Assembly (NCBI RefSeq): GCF_036227405.1
Contig: NZ_CP109473.1
Location: forward strand, 3,100,001-3,164,000
Direction: 5' to 3'
DNA length: 64,000 bases
Source: Streptomyces sp. NBC_01460
GTDB taxonomy: Bacteria; Actinomycetota; Actinomycetes; Streptomycetales; Streptomycetaceae
Part shown: positions 18,485-27,040 of the stretch, piece after piece
How the letters are laid out: the number at the start of each line of letters is the position of its first letter
Position numbering within the stretch: the stretch's first letter is position 1
Position numbers and translations under genes: made by a program
The notes under the pieces: generated by a model
What the model saw: only the letters and a program-made list of their open reading frames with translations
Databases searched by the model: none
What the model was told of the DNA's origin: nothing

Positions 18485-19508
18485 CGGCGACCGCGCCGCC
18501 CGTGACCGGCGGGTTGGAGTAGCGGCGCCGGAAGGACGGGGAGCCCGTCCAGCGGACCGCCCCCACCAGGGCGGCCACCCCGGTGGTCGCGGTCATCAGG
18601 GTGTGCAGCCCGGCCATCAGCGGCAGGGCGCGTCCGCCCGCCTTCGCGTGCAGGAACCGCAGGAGTCCCCACTCCTCGGCGACGAACGCCCCCACCCCCG
18701 CCGTGACCGCGACAGCGCCCGCCACCGGCCACAGGGGTGCCGCGGCGAGGCCGGTCAGGGCCAGGGCGGTACCGGCGACGGCCCTGGGGCGGTAGGCGGT
18801 GTCCGACAGCTGTGGCCTGCCCGCACGGTCGCGGTCGCTGAAGAGCGCGACCAGGGGCACGGAGCGGCGGTACTGCTTGCGCAGCAGGATCCCGATCCGG
18901 TCGTCGTCGTCGTGCCGGCCGACGATCAGCGGGTCGAGCAGCACGGTCGAGACGGCCGAGAGCCGCGCCCCGTACTCCACGTCCTCGGTGTCGCGCAGCG
19001 ACTCGTCGAGCGGCCCCGCACGGTCGTAGGCGGCGCGCGGCATCGCCCCGAGCGAGAAGTACGCGGCCTTGACCTCGCCCGCCGTCCGGCGACGCCAGTA
19101 GTGCCCGTGCAGCACCTTGTAGCGCTCCACCGCTCCGTCGTCGATCAGCGGTACGGAGTCGTAGATGCCGCAGACGAAGCCGACACCCGGGTCCGACTCC
19201 AGCACGTCCACGGCGCGTTGGACCGCGTCGGGGCTCAGTGCGATGTCGGAGTCGAGGAAGAAGAGGATGTCACCCGTGCTGTGCCGCACACCGGTGTTGC
19301 GGGCGGCGGAGACCCCCGCGTTGGCCGTGCGGATCAGCCGTACGGAGAACTCCTCGGCGATCCGCGGTGACGCGTCGGTGCTGCCGTCGTCGACGACGAC
19401 GATCTCGATGTGCGGGTAGCTCTGGCCGGCCACGGCCGTGAGGCACTGGCGGATGGTCCGCGCGTAGTTGTAGTTGGGAATGATGACGGAGACACGGGTC
19501 GGTCGCAC
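18477..19508 (-). CDS. GT2 glycosyltransferase with C-terminal membrane region
   Basis: The 343-residue protein has a GT-A fold: VSVIIPNYN at the N-terminus, EIVVVDDGSTDAS for nucleotide binding, and FFLDSDIAL as the metal-binding DxD. Two or three hydrophobic segments follow at about 245-320. I chose the GTG at 19508 because GAGG lies 7 nt upstream; a GTG two codons earlier is also in frame. Acceptor and donor are unknown. It sits between the UbiA and flippase genes, so a membrane-bound lipid acceptor is likely. Confidence 0.85.
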   Translation of the reverse strand: MRPTRVSVIIPNYNYARTIRQCLTAVAGQSYPHIEIVVVDDGSTDASPRIAEEFSVRLIRTANAGVSAARNTGVRHSTGDILFFLDSDIALSPDAVQRAVDVLESDPGVGFVCGIYDSVPLIDDGAVERYKVLHGHYWRRRTAGEVKAAYFSLGAMPRAAYDRAGPLDESLRDTEDVEYGARLSAVSTVLLDPLIVGRHDDDDRIGILLRKQYRRSVPLVALFSDRDRAGRPQLSDTAYRPRAVAGTALALTGLAAAPLWPVAGAVAVTAGVGAFVAEEWGLLRFLHAKAGGRALPLMAGLHTLMTATTGVAALVGAVRWTGSPSFRRRYSNPPVTGGAVADV

Positions 19509-19517
19509 GAGCACACC

Positions 19518-20573
19518 TCACAGGAGTCGGCCGGCGGCCAGGCAGGCCAGCCACAGCACGGCGTTGATCACGAGCGGCACATCCGTGAGCACGTCCCGCC
19601 CGGGCTCCCCGCCACTGCTCCTGACCGCCACCATCTGGACGTAGCGGCAGACGGCGAAGACGGCGAAGGGCACGGTGGCGACGGCCAGTACGGCCGCGTG
19701 CGGATGTGATGCGGACAGGACGAACATCTCGTAGCTGATGAGCGTGGCGGCCAGCAGCAGGGTCATGAGCTGGTCGAGCAGCGGCACCGAGTACCCGGCG
19801 AGGGCCGGCCGCTGGGCGGACGCCTGCCCGAGCAGTTCCGCGGCAGCCAGCTCGTGCCGGCGCTTGCCCAGCGAGAGCAGCAGGCAGGTGCAGTAGACAC
19901 AGATGACCAGCGCGGGGTTGAAGGGCGCGGCCACCGCCACGCAGCCCGCCACGGCGCGCAGGACGAATCCGGAGGCGACCAGGCTGACGTCGACGAGCGC
20001 GTGGTGCTTCAGCGCCAGGCAGTACGCCAGGTTGATCACGCCGTACCCCGCGATCGCCGCCTGGGCCGCGCCGGGGAGGAACGCCGCCGATACGGCCAGG
20101 GCCGCCAGGCACGTCAGACCCAGCAGCGCCGCCCCGACCGGGCCGATCCGTCCGCCGGCCAGGGGCCTGTGACGTTTGACCGGGTGCAGCCGGTCCCGTT
20201 CGCGGTCCAGCCAGTCGTTGAGCACGTAGACGGCCGCCGAGGCCGCAGTGAACGCCACCACCGCGGCAGCGGCCTTTCCTGGGTGCCGGAGCAGGGCGGC
20301 GGGGTCCAGGGCCAGCGGCACGACCAGGACGAAGATGTTCTTGATCCACTGCCGGGGCCGCAGGAGCACCAGCGCCGCGGGCATCCTCCTCCGTCGCCTC
20401 GGCGGTGTGCGGGCCTCGCCCGCGGGCGGAGCGGGCTGCTGCCCGCTCCGCCCGCGTGACGGCGCCCCGGCGGTGACGACGGCGGTGGCCGCCCGTGGGG
20501 CCGGGACGGCCGGGACCGTCCTGCTCTCCGGATCCTCGGTGTCCACGGCGTCCCCGCCGCCGACCCGGTTCAC
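19518..20573 (-). CDS. UbiA-family prenyltransferase, decaprenyl-phosphate phosphoribosyltransferase-like
   Basis: The 351-residue integral membrane protein has about nine helices. The first Asp motif, LNDWLDRERDRLHPVKRHRP, is the form typical of DPPR synthase (Rv3806c type), which joins PRPP to polyprenyl phosphate. The second region (LKHHALVDVSLVASGFVLR) also fits that subgroup rather than quinone UbiA enzymes. The N-terminal 55 residues are a Pro/Ala/Arg-rich cytoplasmic extension. The GTG start overlaps the GT4 stop by 4 bp. The product would be polyprenyl-phosphoryl-5-phosphoribose. This is probably not the main cell-wall arabinan enzyme, because Streptomyces lacks arabinogalactan. Confidence 0.85.
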   Translation of the reverse strand: MNRVGGGDAVDTEDPESRTVPAVPAPRAATAVVTAGAPSRGRSGQQPAPPAGEARTPPRRRRRMPAALVLLRPRQWIKNIFVLVVPLALDPAALLRHPGKAAAAVVAFTAASAAVYVLNDWLDRERDRLHPVKRHRPLAGGRIGPVGAALLGLTCLAALAVSAAFLPGAAQAAIAGYGVINLAYCLALKHHALVDVSLVASGFVLRAVAGCVAVAAPFNPALVICVYCTCLLLSLGKRRHELAAAELLGQASAQRPALAGYSVPLLDQLMTLLLAATLISYEMFVLSASHPHAAVLAVATVPFAVFAVCRYVQMVAVRSSGGEPGRDVLTDVPLVINAVLWLACLAAGRLL

Positions 20574-21742
20574 AGCCGCCCACCGGGCAGCAGCCCCCGG
20601 AACGCCTCTTCGTGGGCGTCGAGGAACGCCTCTCCGCCGAAGAGCTTGGTCGCCGTCTCCGCGCCGGCGACACGGTCCTCGGCGGGCATGTGCGCCATCT
20701 CCAGCAGGGCCTCGCGCAAGGCGTCGGGGTCCCGGGGAGGGACCAGCCGCCCGAAGCCGGTGGACGCCACGGGGTAGCGGGAGCCGGACAGATCGGTGCT
20801 CACCGGGGGGATCCCGGCCATCATGGCCTCGACCTGCACGATGCCGAAGGACTCGGATATCGAGGGGAGCGCGAAGACGTCGATCGAGGCGTAGAAGTCG
20901 CGTACGGCTTCGCCCCGCAGCAGACCGGTGAAGCGGATCCGCGGGTCGTCGCCGGCCTCCGCGCGCAGCTCCTCGATGTTGCTGCCGCCGGCGACGGTGG
21001 TGTAGTCCCCCGCGATCAGCAGCCGTGCCTCCGGGTCCGGCATCGAGCGGAAGGCCCGTATGAGGTACTCGATGCCCTTGTCGACGGTGATCCGCCCCAT
21101 GAAGCCGATGTGCAGCCCGTCGCCGTCGCGCAGCCGCGGCTCACCGCCGCTGCGGTCGACGCAGGGCGAGGAGATGGGGAGGAGCTTGCGGCGGCGGATC
21201 GTCGGCCAGATCCGCGACCCCCGCGCCTGGTCCTCGCTGTTGGTGATGACGATGTCCGCCTTGCGGACGGCGCTCTTGCAGACCTCGTCGACGGCGCGCA
21301 TCCCGAAGCGGTTCACCGGGCCGTCGGGCAGGAAGACGTCGATGTGGTAGGTCACGACGAGGCGGGCCTTGCCCTTGAGCGCCGCGACGAGGGCCGCCTC
21401 GGGGTTGGGCAGGTGCATGTGGACGATGTCGGAGCGGGCGGCGAGGCGCCGTGCCAGCAGGGGCAGTGCCGGGGAGACGAAGCCACGGCTGATGTGGGCG
21501 AGAACGGGTGCGCGGAAGACGTGGACGCCGTTGATCACCTCGTACCGCGGCAGCGCGGGGTCGTGCTGTGCGCACACGACCGCGATGTTCCAGCCGCGGG
21601 CGGCCAGGCCCTCGGCGGTCAGGCGCGCGGCCTCGGTCAGGCCGCTGATGTAGGGGGCGTAGTAGTCGAGCATCACCGTCACGTGGAACCGGCTGGGGCG
21701 CATGGTGGATCCCTCGCTCAGGGGGTTGTCCTGCGGGCTCAT
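20570..21742 (-). CDS. GT4-family glycosyltransferase
   Basis: The 390-residue GT-B enzyme has an N-terminal acceptor domain starting VTVMLDYYAPYISG and a C-terminal donor domain with FMGRITVDKGIEYLI and the EX7E motif SESFGIVQVE. The ATG at 21742 follows GGAG and overlaps the preceding stop (ATGA). It is soluble or membrane-associated and acts on a nucleotide sugar; the acceptor is unknown. It is co-translated with the EEP hydrolase and the UbiA gene. Confidence 0.88.
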   Translation of the reverse strand: MSPQDNPLSEGSTMRPSRFHVTVMLDYYAPYISGLTEAARLTAEGLAARGWNIAVVCAQHDPALPRYEVINGVHVFRAPVLAHISRGFVSPALPLLARRLAARSDIVHMHLPNPEAALVAALKGKARLVVTYHIDVFLPDGPVNRFGMRAVDEVCKSAVRKADIVITNSEDQARGSRIWPTIRRRKLLPISSPCVDRSGGEPRLRDGDGLHIGFMGRITVDKGIEYLIRAFRSMPDPEARLLIAGDYTTVAGGSNIEELRAEAGDDPRIRFTGLLRGEAVRDFYASIDVFALPSISESFGIVQVEAMMAGIPPVSTDLSGSRYPVASTGFGRLVPPRDPDALREALLEMAHMPAEDRVAGAETATKLFGGEAFLDAHEEAFRGLLPGGRL

Positions 21743-22959
21743 CGGATCTCCTTCGGGTGTCCGGAGGCGGTGGGGTCGGGAACGACGAGACGGATCTCCT
21801 GGGCCGCGTGGTCCGAGAAGTCCCCGCCGCCGCCGAAGCGGTAGCCGGGCACGGCCAGGTCCTCGGTGGTGAACAGCCAGTCCAGTCGCCACAGCCGGGG
21901 CAGTGGGTAGTCGGAGACGGGCCAGGAGCGGGCGGGGAGTACTCCGCTCCCGGGGCTGTGTGTCCGGGTGCCGGGGGCGGGGTCGAGGAGGCTGCCCGTC
22001 CACGGCGAGTTGAAGTCCCCGGTCAGCAGTGCCGGGTTGGGGTTCTCCGCGAGATCGGAGCGCAGTGCGTCCAGTTCGCGGTCGCGCCATTCGTACTGGT
22101 CCTGCAGGAAGCGGTAGAAGCGGCCGGAGAGCGGGTTGTCGCCGACCTGGAAGGGGACCGGCATGTGCACGTTGTAGAAGGAGACCGTGCGCGCGCCGAC
22201 CCTGATGTCGGTGCGCTGCGCCTTGCTCCCCTCCCGGTACCAGGCCGTGCCGGTGTCCGGTACCCGGCGGTGGTGCTCGGCGACCACGGGCAGCCGGGAG
22301 AGCGTCAGCAACTCCCCCTCGACGGAGATGTGGTAGCCGGGGAACTCCTCGCGCAGCCGGGCCGTGTCGTCGATCCTGACCGGCTCGTCCCCCTCCCAGT
22401 ACAGGTACTCCTGGAGGAGGTACACGTCGGCGTCCTGGTCGCGCAGGAAGGCGTAGAAGTCCTGCTTGTCGTCGTCCATCTGCCAGTAGTCCGTGCTCCA
22501 GGCGAACACCTTGACCGGGGTGCCCCCGGCGGAGGTGCTCGCGCCACCCGAGGGACCCGGTCCGAATCCGGCCAGATAGGCGCCGGCCAGGAGCAGGAGC
22601 ACCAGCACGGGGGCCAGCCACCGGCGTACCGGCCGCGCGAGCGGGGTCACCGCGAGCAGCAGCAGCGGCACGGCCACCAGCGTCAGCGGGGGTACCGCCT
22701 CCACGAGCAGCCACAGCCACCAGCGCCCCGCGAGCAGGACGTGCAGGACGAGGAGCACGGCCCATGTGCCGGTCGCACCCACCAGCAGGCGGGTGCCGCG
22801 GCACCAGCGGCGGGCCCGCGGGCCCTCACCGGTGCCGTCGGCCGCCCGCCCGTCCGGAGGCGGACCGGCCGCGGTGTCCCCGTCCGGGCCGGGGACGTCG
22901 TGGGTGGCGGGGACACCGGATGAGGGCATGGGTGTCCCCGGCACTCGGGTTCCGGCCAT
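21739..22959 (-). CDS. Membrane-anchored endonuclease/exonuclease/phosphatase-family hydrolase
   Basis: In the 406-residue protein a disordered N-terminus is followed by three hydrophobic segments (about 58-80, 84-108, 116-138) and then an EEP domain. EEP motifs are LLQEYLYW (metal Glu), LLTGDFNSPW, LDWLF and the terminal SDHAA. With three helices the catalytic domain should face outside. It could be a phosphatase or phosphodiesterase acting on the exported lipid-linked product rather than a nuclease. The RBS is weak. It ends by overlapping GT4. Confidence 0.85.
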   Translation of the reverse strand: MAGTRVPGTPMPSSGVPATHDVPGPDGDTAAGPPPDGRAADGTGEGPRARRWCRGTRLLVGATGTWAVLLVLHVLLAGRWWLWLLVEAVPPLTLVAVPLLLLAVTPLARPVRRWLAPVLVLLLLAGAYLAGFGPGPSGGASTSAGGTPVKVFAWSTDYWQMDDDKQDFYAFLRDQDADVYLLQEYLYWEGDEPVRIDDTARLREEFPGYHISVEGELLTLSRLPVVAEHHRRVPDTGTAWYREGSKAQRTDIRVGARTVSFYNVHMPVPFQVGDNPLSGRFYRFLQDQYEWRDRELDALRSDLAENPNPALLTGDFNSPWTGSLLDPAPGTRTHSPGSGVLPARSWPVSDYPLPRLWRLDWLFTTEDLAVPGYRFGGGGDFSDHAAQEIRLVVPDPTASGHPKEIR

Positions 22960-22960
22960 G

Positions 22961-24046
22961 TCAGAAGAAGACCTTCGCGAGACCGAGGGCTCCCTGGCGC
23001 CAGGGATCCGTGCTGGTCCGGCCGCCGTCCCGGCTCGCGGCCGGCGGGGCGGCGGCAGCGCGCTGCCCGCGCCACCAGTCGTACGTACGCAGGATGGCTT
23101 CCCGGTTGGACTGGCGGGGCCGGAAGCCGAGCCGTTCCTGCGCCTTGTCGACGCTGACGTAGGAGTCGTCGAGCAGTTTGTACAGCAGCCGCCCGTACAC
23201 CGGGGAGATCCCGGTCCGCTCCAGCGCCCGCAGCACGGCGACGGCGGGGCGGCCCGGGACGGACTTGACCGACTTGCCGTGTCCCGCCGCGTCCAGCACC
23301 GCCTGGAAGTCCTCGCGCAGGGTGGCGAACTCGACGGCGCCGATGTTGTACGTGTCGTGCGCGACCTCGTCCGGAGCGCGCAGCACGGTGACCACCGCGT
23401 CCACGAGGTCGTCCAGGGCGAGCATCTGGATGCGCACGTCACCCCGTCCGAGCACCGGGAAGTTCCGGCCTTCCTCGGCCCACTGGAAGAGCATGTCGAA
23501 CAGACCCATGCGGCCCGGTCCGACGAAGGTCTTGGGCCGCAGCACGGGCAGGCACATCCCCATGGCGCGGTACCGCTCGGCGACCTTCTCCGCCTCCGCC
23601 TTGGCCGAGCTGTAGGTGTCCACCGGCTCGTGCGGATGGTCCTCCGGCGTCGGCACCAGTTTGGGCAGCCCGTACACGGCGGTCGAGGAGATGTGCACGA
23701 CCCTCGGCGTCCGTACGGTTCTGGCCGCCTCCAGCACGGTGGTGGTGCCCTCGACGACGATGGACCGGATGTCGGCGGCGGGGTAGCTGGGCAGCGCCGA
23801 GGCGCAGTGCACCAGGGCCCCGGCACCGTCGAGCGCCCTCCTGACGGCGTCCGGGTCCCGGATGTCACCGGTGGAGGAGGTCAGGCCGGAAGCGGCCGGC
23901 ACCGGTCTGAGGTCGAACGCGTGGACCTCCCGCCCCTCCTTCAGCAGCCGCTCCACCAGATGCGCGCCGAGCACACCGGCCGCGCCGGTGACCGTGACGC
24001 GCGCGGGCAGTGCGGACAGGGCGTCCGTCTCGTTCCCCGGGTTCAC
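22961..24046 (-). CDS. NAD-dependent epimerase/dehydratase (extended SDR)
   Basis: The 361-residue protein has a Rossmann motif TGAAGVLG near residue 20, acidic cofactor Asp in HAFDLR, and the catalytic YxxxK in DTYSSAKAE. Length and order fit sugar or sterol/hopanoid-type extended SDRs. The GTG start overlaps the aminotransferase stop by 4 bp (GTGA). It may oxidise or epimerise a sugar carbon before the transamination encoded just upstream; the substrate is not evident. Confidence 0.85.
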   Translation of the reverse strand: MNPGNETDALSALPARVTVTGAAGVLGAHLVERLLKEGREVHAFDLRPVPAASGLTSSTGDIRDPDAVRRALDGAGALVHCASALPSYPAADIRSIVVEGTTTVLEAARTVRTPRVVHISSTAVYGLPKLVPTPEDHPHEPVDTYSSAKAEAEKVAERYRAMGMCLPVLRPKTFVGPGRMGLFDMLFQWAEEGRNFPVLGRGDVRIQMLALDDLVDAVVTVLRAPDEVAHDTYNIGAVEFATLREDFQAVLDAAGHGKSVKSVPGRPAVAVLRALERTGISPVYGRLLYKLLDDSYVSVDKAQERLGFRPRQSNREAILRTYDWWRGQRAAAAPPAASRDGGRTSTDPWRQGALGLAKVFF

Positions 24047-25473
24047 CACAGCGAGCTCACCCGCTCCTTCATGAAGCGCGCCAGCAGCCGGTTCATGCCC
24101 TCGGAGAGGGTGGCGTCCAGGGCTTCGAGGAAGCGTTCGACCTCGTCCGGGCCCGCCACCAGGGGCGGGCTCACGATCAGCGGGCTGCGGCCGTTGAGCG
24201 TGTAGTAGGAGTACACGTCGTGCTTGCGGTACAGGGTGTCGATCACCGCCGCAGTGATGATCTTCGTCCGGATCAGGGGGTCCTTGGCGAGACCGCCGGC
24301 CGGCAGCTTGCCCACCAGGTCGAGGATCTTGGGACCGCCGGACAGGAACACCCCGAAGAGCGCTCCCGATCCGCGCACGTCGGCGATCAGGTCCGGGTAG
24401 GTCTTCCGGATGCGTTCCAGCCCCGGCCGCAGGACGTCCTCGATGGCGCGGGCCCGCGCCGGGTAGTCGTCCTCCACCGCCACCGAGACGGCCTCGATCG
24501 CGGTCGCGGTCTCCTCGCCGAAGCCGTAGTACGTCGTGCTCGTACTCTGCATCATGGCGTCCGTCATGTTGTCGTACACCTTGCTGAAGACGGGGTCCCG
24601 TGCGACGAAGGCGGAGATGGAGGACTTGCCGCCGCCGAACGACTTCGAGGTCGTCACGACGTCCGGCACCAGGCCCTCGTAGCGCATGAAGTGGAACATG
24701 CTGCCGGTCTTGCCCCAGCCGGTGTAGATCTCGTCGAAGATCAGCACGATGTCCTCGGCCGTGCACAGTTCACGCAGGCCGCGCAGGAACTCCTCGGAGC
24801 ACCAGCGCACCGTGGAGGCGCTGAACGGCTCGATGAGGAGCGCGTACACGTCGCTGCGGCCGTTCGCGTCGCGGGCCTCGGCCAGCGCCCGGCGGACCGA
24901 GTCGAGGTCGTCGTAGGCGAAGGTGCCGATGCCGGGGATGGTCGGGAAGTCGAAGTGGTTCTGCGTGCTGCCGGTGAGTCCTCCTGAGCCGAGCAGCTTG
25001 CCGTGGAAGCTGATGTCGGCCCGCAGGATCCGCTTCCGCTTGCCGCCGTGGTACTTGTACGCGAGCTTGACGGCCCCTTCCACCGCCTCCGCACCGGAGT
25101 TCGGCAGGAAGGAACGGTTGAGGTCGCCCGGCAGGACGGCGGCCAGGTTGTGGCCGAGAGCGGCCAGATAGGGCGAGAAGTAGGTCTTGTGCACCTCCAT
25201 CCGCTGCTGTTCCTGGAACCGCTTGCGGGCCGCCACGATCCGCGGGTGGTTGTGCCCGTGGTTCAGTACGCCCACGCCACCCGTGAAGTCGAGGATCCTG
25301 CGTCCGTCGCGGGTGTGGACGTAGGCGCCTTCCGCGTGGTCGACGAGCTCCTGGCCGAAGCCGAAGGAGGTCATCAGCCTGACCTGGCTCTTGTTGATGT
25401 AGGTGCGGTAGAGATCGTGCACTTCGTCGACGTCGAGCTTCTCGGCCTCGTCGAGAGTGATGAGCTGTGCCAT
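24043..25473 (-). CDS. Class III (ornithine/GABA-type) aminotransferase
   Basis: This 476-residue PLP fold-type I enzyme is the first gene of the operon. The PLP Asp is in IFDEIYTGWGKTG and the Schiff-base Lys is in VVTTSKSFGGG. I chose the ATG at 25473 because GGGAGAGG precedes it. The sequence is not an obvious housekeeping ArgD, GabT or HemL. By analogy, HpnO of hopanoid synthesis is a class III enzyme that aminates a lipid-attached ribose. With a phosphoribosyl-prenyl synthase in the same operon, an aminated prenyl-pentose is a testable idea but remains speculation. Confidence 0.86.
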   Translation of the reverse strand: MAQLITLDEAEKLDVDEVHDLYRTYINKSQVRLMTSFGFGQELVDHAEGAYVHTRDGRRILDFTGGVGVLNHGHNHPRIVAARKRFQEQQRMEVHKTYFSPYLAALGHNLAAVLPGDLNRSFLPNSGAEAVEGAVKLAYKYHGGKRKRILRADISFHGKLLGSGGLTGSTQNHFDFPTIPGIGTFAYDDLDSVRRALAEARDANGRSDVYALLIEPFSASTVRWCSEEFLRGLRELCTAEDIVLIFDEIYTGWGKTGSMFHFMRYEGLVPDVVTTSKSFGGGKSSISAFVARDPVFSKVYDNMTDAMMQSTSTTYYGFGEETATAIEAVSVAVEDDYPARARAIEDVLRPGLERIRKTYPDLIADVRGSGALFGVFLSGGPKILDLVGKLPAGGLAKDPLIRTKIITAAVIDTLYRKHDVYSYYTLNGRSPLIVSPPLVAGPDEVERFLEALDATLSEGMNRLLARFMKERVSSLW

Positions 25474-25502
25474 TGGGCCTCTCCCATGCAACGTTCATCG
25501 TG

Positions 25503-25516
25503 AGACATCGTTGTCT
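25503..25516. promoter_or_regulatory. Inverted repeat upstream of the aminotransferase operon
   Basis: A perfect inverted repeat, AGACAtcgtTGTCT, lies 30 bp before the first gene, in the 115-bp gap after the HTH regulator. It is a candidate operator for that regulator. No comparison supports this yet. Confidence 0.4.
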
Positions 25517-25588
25517 GTCGGCGCTCACAAACGTCGCACGGGAGAGGACCCTGGCACGAGGTGTCACCGGCGTCCTGTGGCGGTACGG

Positions 25589-26635
25589 CTACTTGTGGAC
25601 AGCGATCTCCTCGTCGGCCGGGACGCCGCCCGGGCCGCCGTCCGTGCAGCCGTCCACAGCCTGGCGGCCGATGAGGACACCGGCCTGGAAGCGGCTGGTG
25701 GCGCCGAGCTCCGTCATCAGCGCGGAGATGTACCGACGGCAGGTACGGGCGGCCATCCCGAGCCGTCGCGCGATGACTTCGTCCTTGAGGCCCATGGCCA
25801 TCAGCCGCAGGATGGACGACCGCAGCTCGGCGCTCACCTGCTGCTGGTCGGCGGGTTCCGTGCTGGTGAAGGGCCGGCCCACCTGCCAGGCCGTCTCGAA
25901 GGAGCGGCAGAGATAGGCCACCAGGGTCGGATCGGTGACGACGGCCGCGCCCGGAGGCGCGGATCCCTTCCTCTCCTTGGGCACGAAGGCGGTGTGGCGG
26001 TCGTAGACGATGAGCCGTTCGGAGAGTTCCGCCGAGGTGCGTACCTCGGCACCCGCTTCGCAGATCTGCGCGACATAGCTGCGGGTGGTGAGGCTCGAAC
26101 GTGCGGTGTGCTGATAGAGCGTGCGGACCCGGACACCTCGCCGCAACAATTCCTGCGTCTGCACCAGATCCTGCTGAAGAAGTGGTGCCGACCTGCCTCC
26201 CCCGGGCTGAAGACTCATGCGTTCTTTGACGCAGCGGTGCCGGGCCAGGTCGATCTCGCGGCGTACCTCGGCGGCATTATCGAGGACGCGTATCGACACA
26301 TCTGCGCCATGGTGGCGCTCGACTGAGCGATATAATGTTGACAGCGTGTTCAACTGACGGTGAATTCCGGCTATCTGTCTTCGTTGACGGGCGACCGACA
26401 TCTCCAGCGGTGCAATCAGTTCGACCTCGACGACCTCCGGGTCGAGGGGAACGGCGGCGCCTCCGCTGCCCGGGCTCAACAGGCGCAAATCCTGCAGCGC
26501 TTCGCGGACTTCGGCGATCCGCGCCCGGTCCTCGCCGAGTTCGGCGGCGATCTCCTCGTCGATGAAGACACCGGTTCGCAGCGCTGATCTGTAGGCGTCA
26601 ACCGCGAGTTCGTCCAACAGTGGCTGACTCTCCAC
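25589..26635 (-). CDS. HTH regulator, TrmB-like N-terminus with LuxR-type C-terminal HTH
   Basis: In the 348-residue protein the N-terminal 60 residues look like a winged helix (DEEIAAELGEDRARIAEV). A central region of PLD/effector type follows, then a C-terminal LuxR-type HTH (LRLMAMGLKDEVIARRLGMA, about 275-320). The GTG at 26635 with GGGGGG just upstream fits; the longer open frame is unlikely. A candidate -10 (TATGAT) lies on this strand at 26684-26689. In Streptomyces such single-component regulators often sit beside a secondary-metabolite or peptide operon they control. It is divergent from the small peptide gene and directly upstream of the eight-gene operon. Confidence 0.8.
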   Translation of the reverse strand: MESQPLLDELAVDAYRSALRTGVFIDEEIAAELGEDRARIAEVREALQDLRLLSPGSGGAAVPLDPEVVEVELIAPLEMSVARQRRQIAGIHRQLNTLSTLYRSVERHHGADVSIRVLDNAAEVRREIDLARHRCVKERMSLQPGGGRSAPLLQQDLVQTQELLRRGVRVRTLYQHTARSSLTTRSYVAQICEAGAEVRTSAELSERLIVYDRHTAFVPKERKGSAPPGAAVVTDPTLVAYLCRSFETAWQVGRPFTSTEPADQQQVSAELRSSILRLMAMGLKDEVIARRLGMAARTCRRYISALMTELGATSRFQAGVLIGRQAVDGCTDGGPGGVPADEEIAVHK

Positions 26636-26794
26636 GCGCCCCCCTTCGCTCGACGTCCGGCGCTTTCCACTTGTGGCCGCGCCATCATAGGACACCCAAT
26701 GAGGCAGGGGCGGAACGGCTTTGACTGGCAAGCTCGGCATGTCCGGTGAACGGGCGCCACGAGTTGTCGAATGAATCGAATCGAAGGAGAAACA

Positions 26795-27007
26795 ATGGCG
26801 AACAATCGCCGGTTTGAAAGCCGTTTCCTGGTAGCGACCCTCCTCCTGGCCGGAATTGCCGGTTCCGCGAGCCTCGCGGATTTCACGGGTTCCGCTGTCT
26901 CCGCGGGACCGGAATCCACCGTGGTCACGAGCGCCGATGACAAATGGGACTCCGTGCCCCACACCCCCGGCGAGGGGCCGGCCTCGTACGTTGCCGTCCA
27001 GCTGTAG
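26795..27007 (+). CDS. Small exported peptide, unknown
   Basis: This 70-residue product has a Sec-type signal: a basic start (NNRRFESR), a hydrophobic stretch FLVATLLLAGIAGSASLA, and possible cleavage after ASLA or SAVSA. The mature peptide would be about 35-42 residues, has no Cys, and ends PGEGPASYVAVQL. AAGGAGA with 4-nt spacing fixes the ATG at 26795. The base composition here is clearly less GC-rich than around it. It is divergent from the HTH regulator. I find no known family; it could be a signalling peptide, a secreted accessory factor or a precursor. Confidence 0.72.
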   Translation: MANNRRFESRFLVATLLLAGIAGSASLADFTGSAVSAGPESTVVTSADDKWDSVPHTPGEGPASYVAVQL

Positions 27008-27040
27008 GGAGGCCGCGTCCGGGGCGCGCGGGGGGCCTCC
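27008..27040. terminator. Bidirectional terminator between convergent genes
   Basis: A 7-bp stem, GGAGGCC (27008-27014) with GGCCTCC (27034-27040), lies exactly between the peptide gene and the convergent Asd-like gene. A GC-rich loop adds further pairing. Confidence 0.6.
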
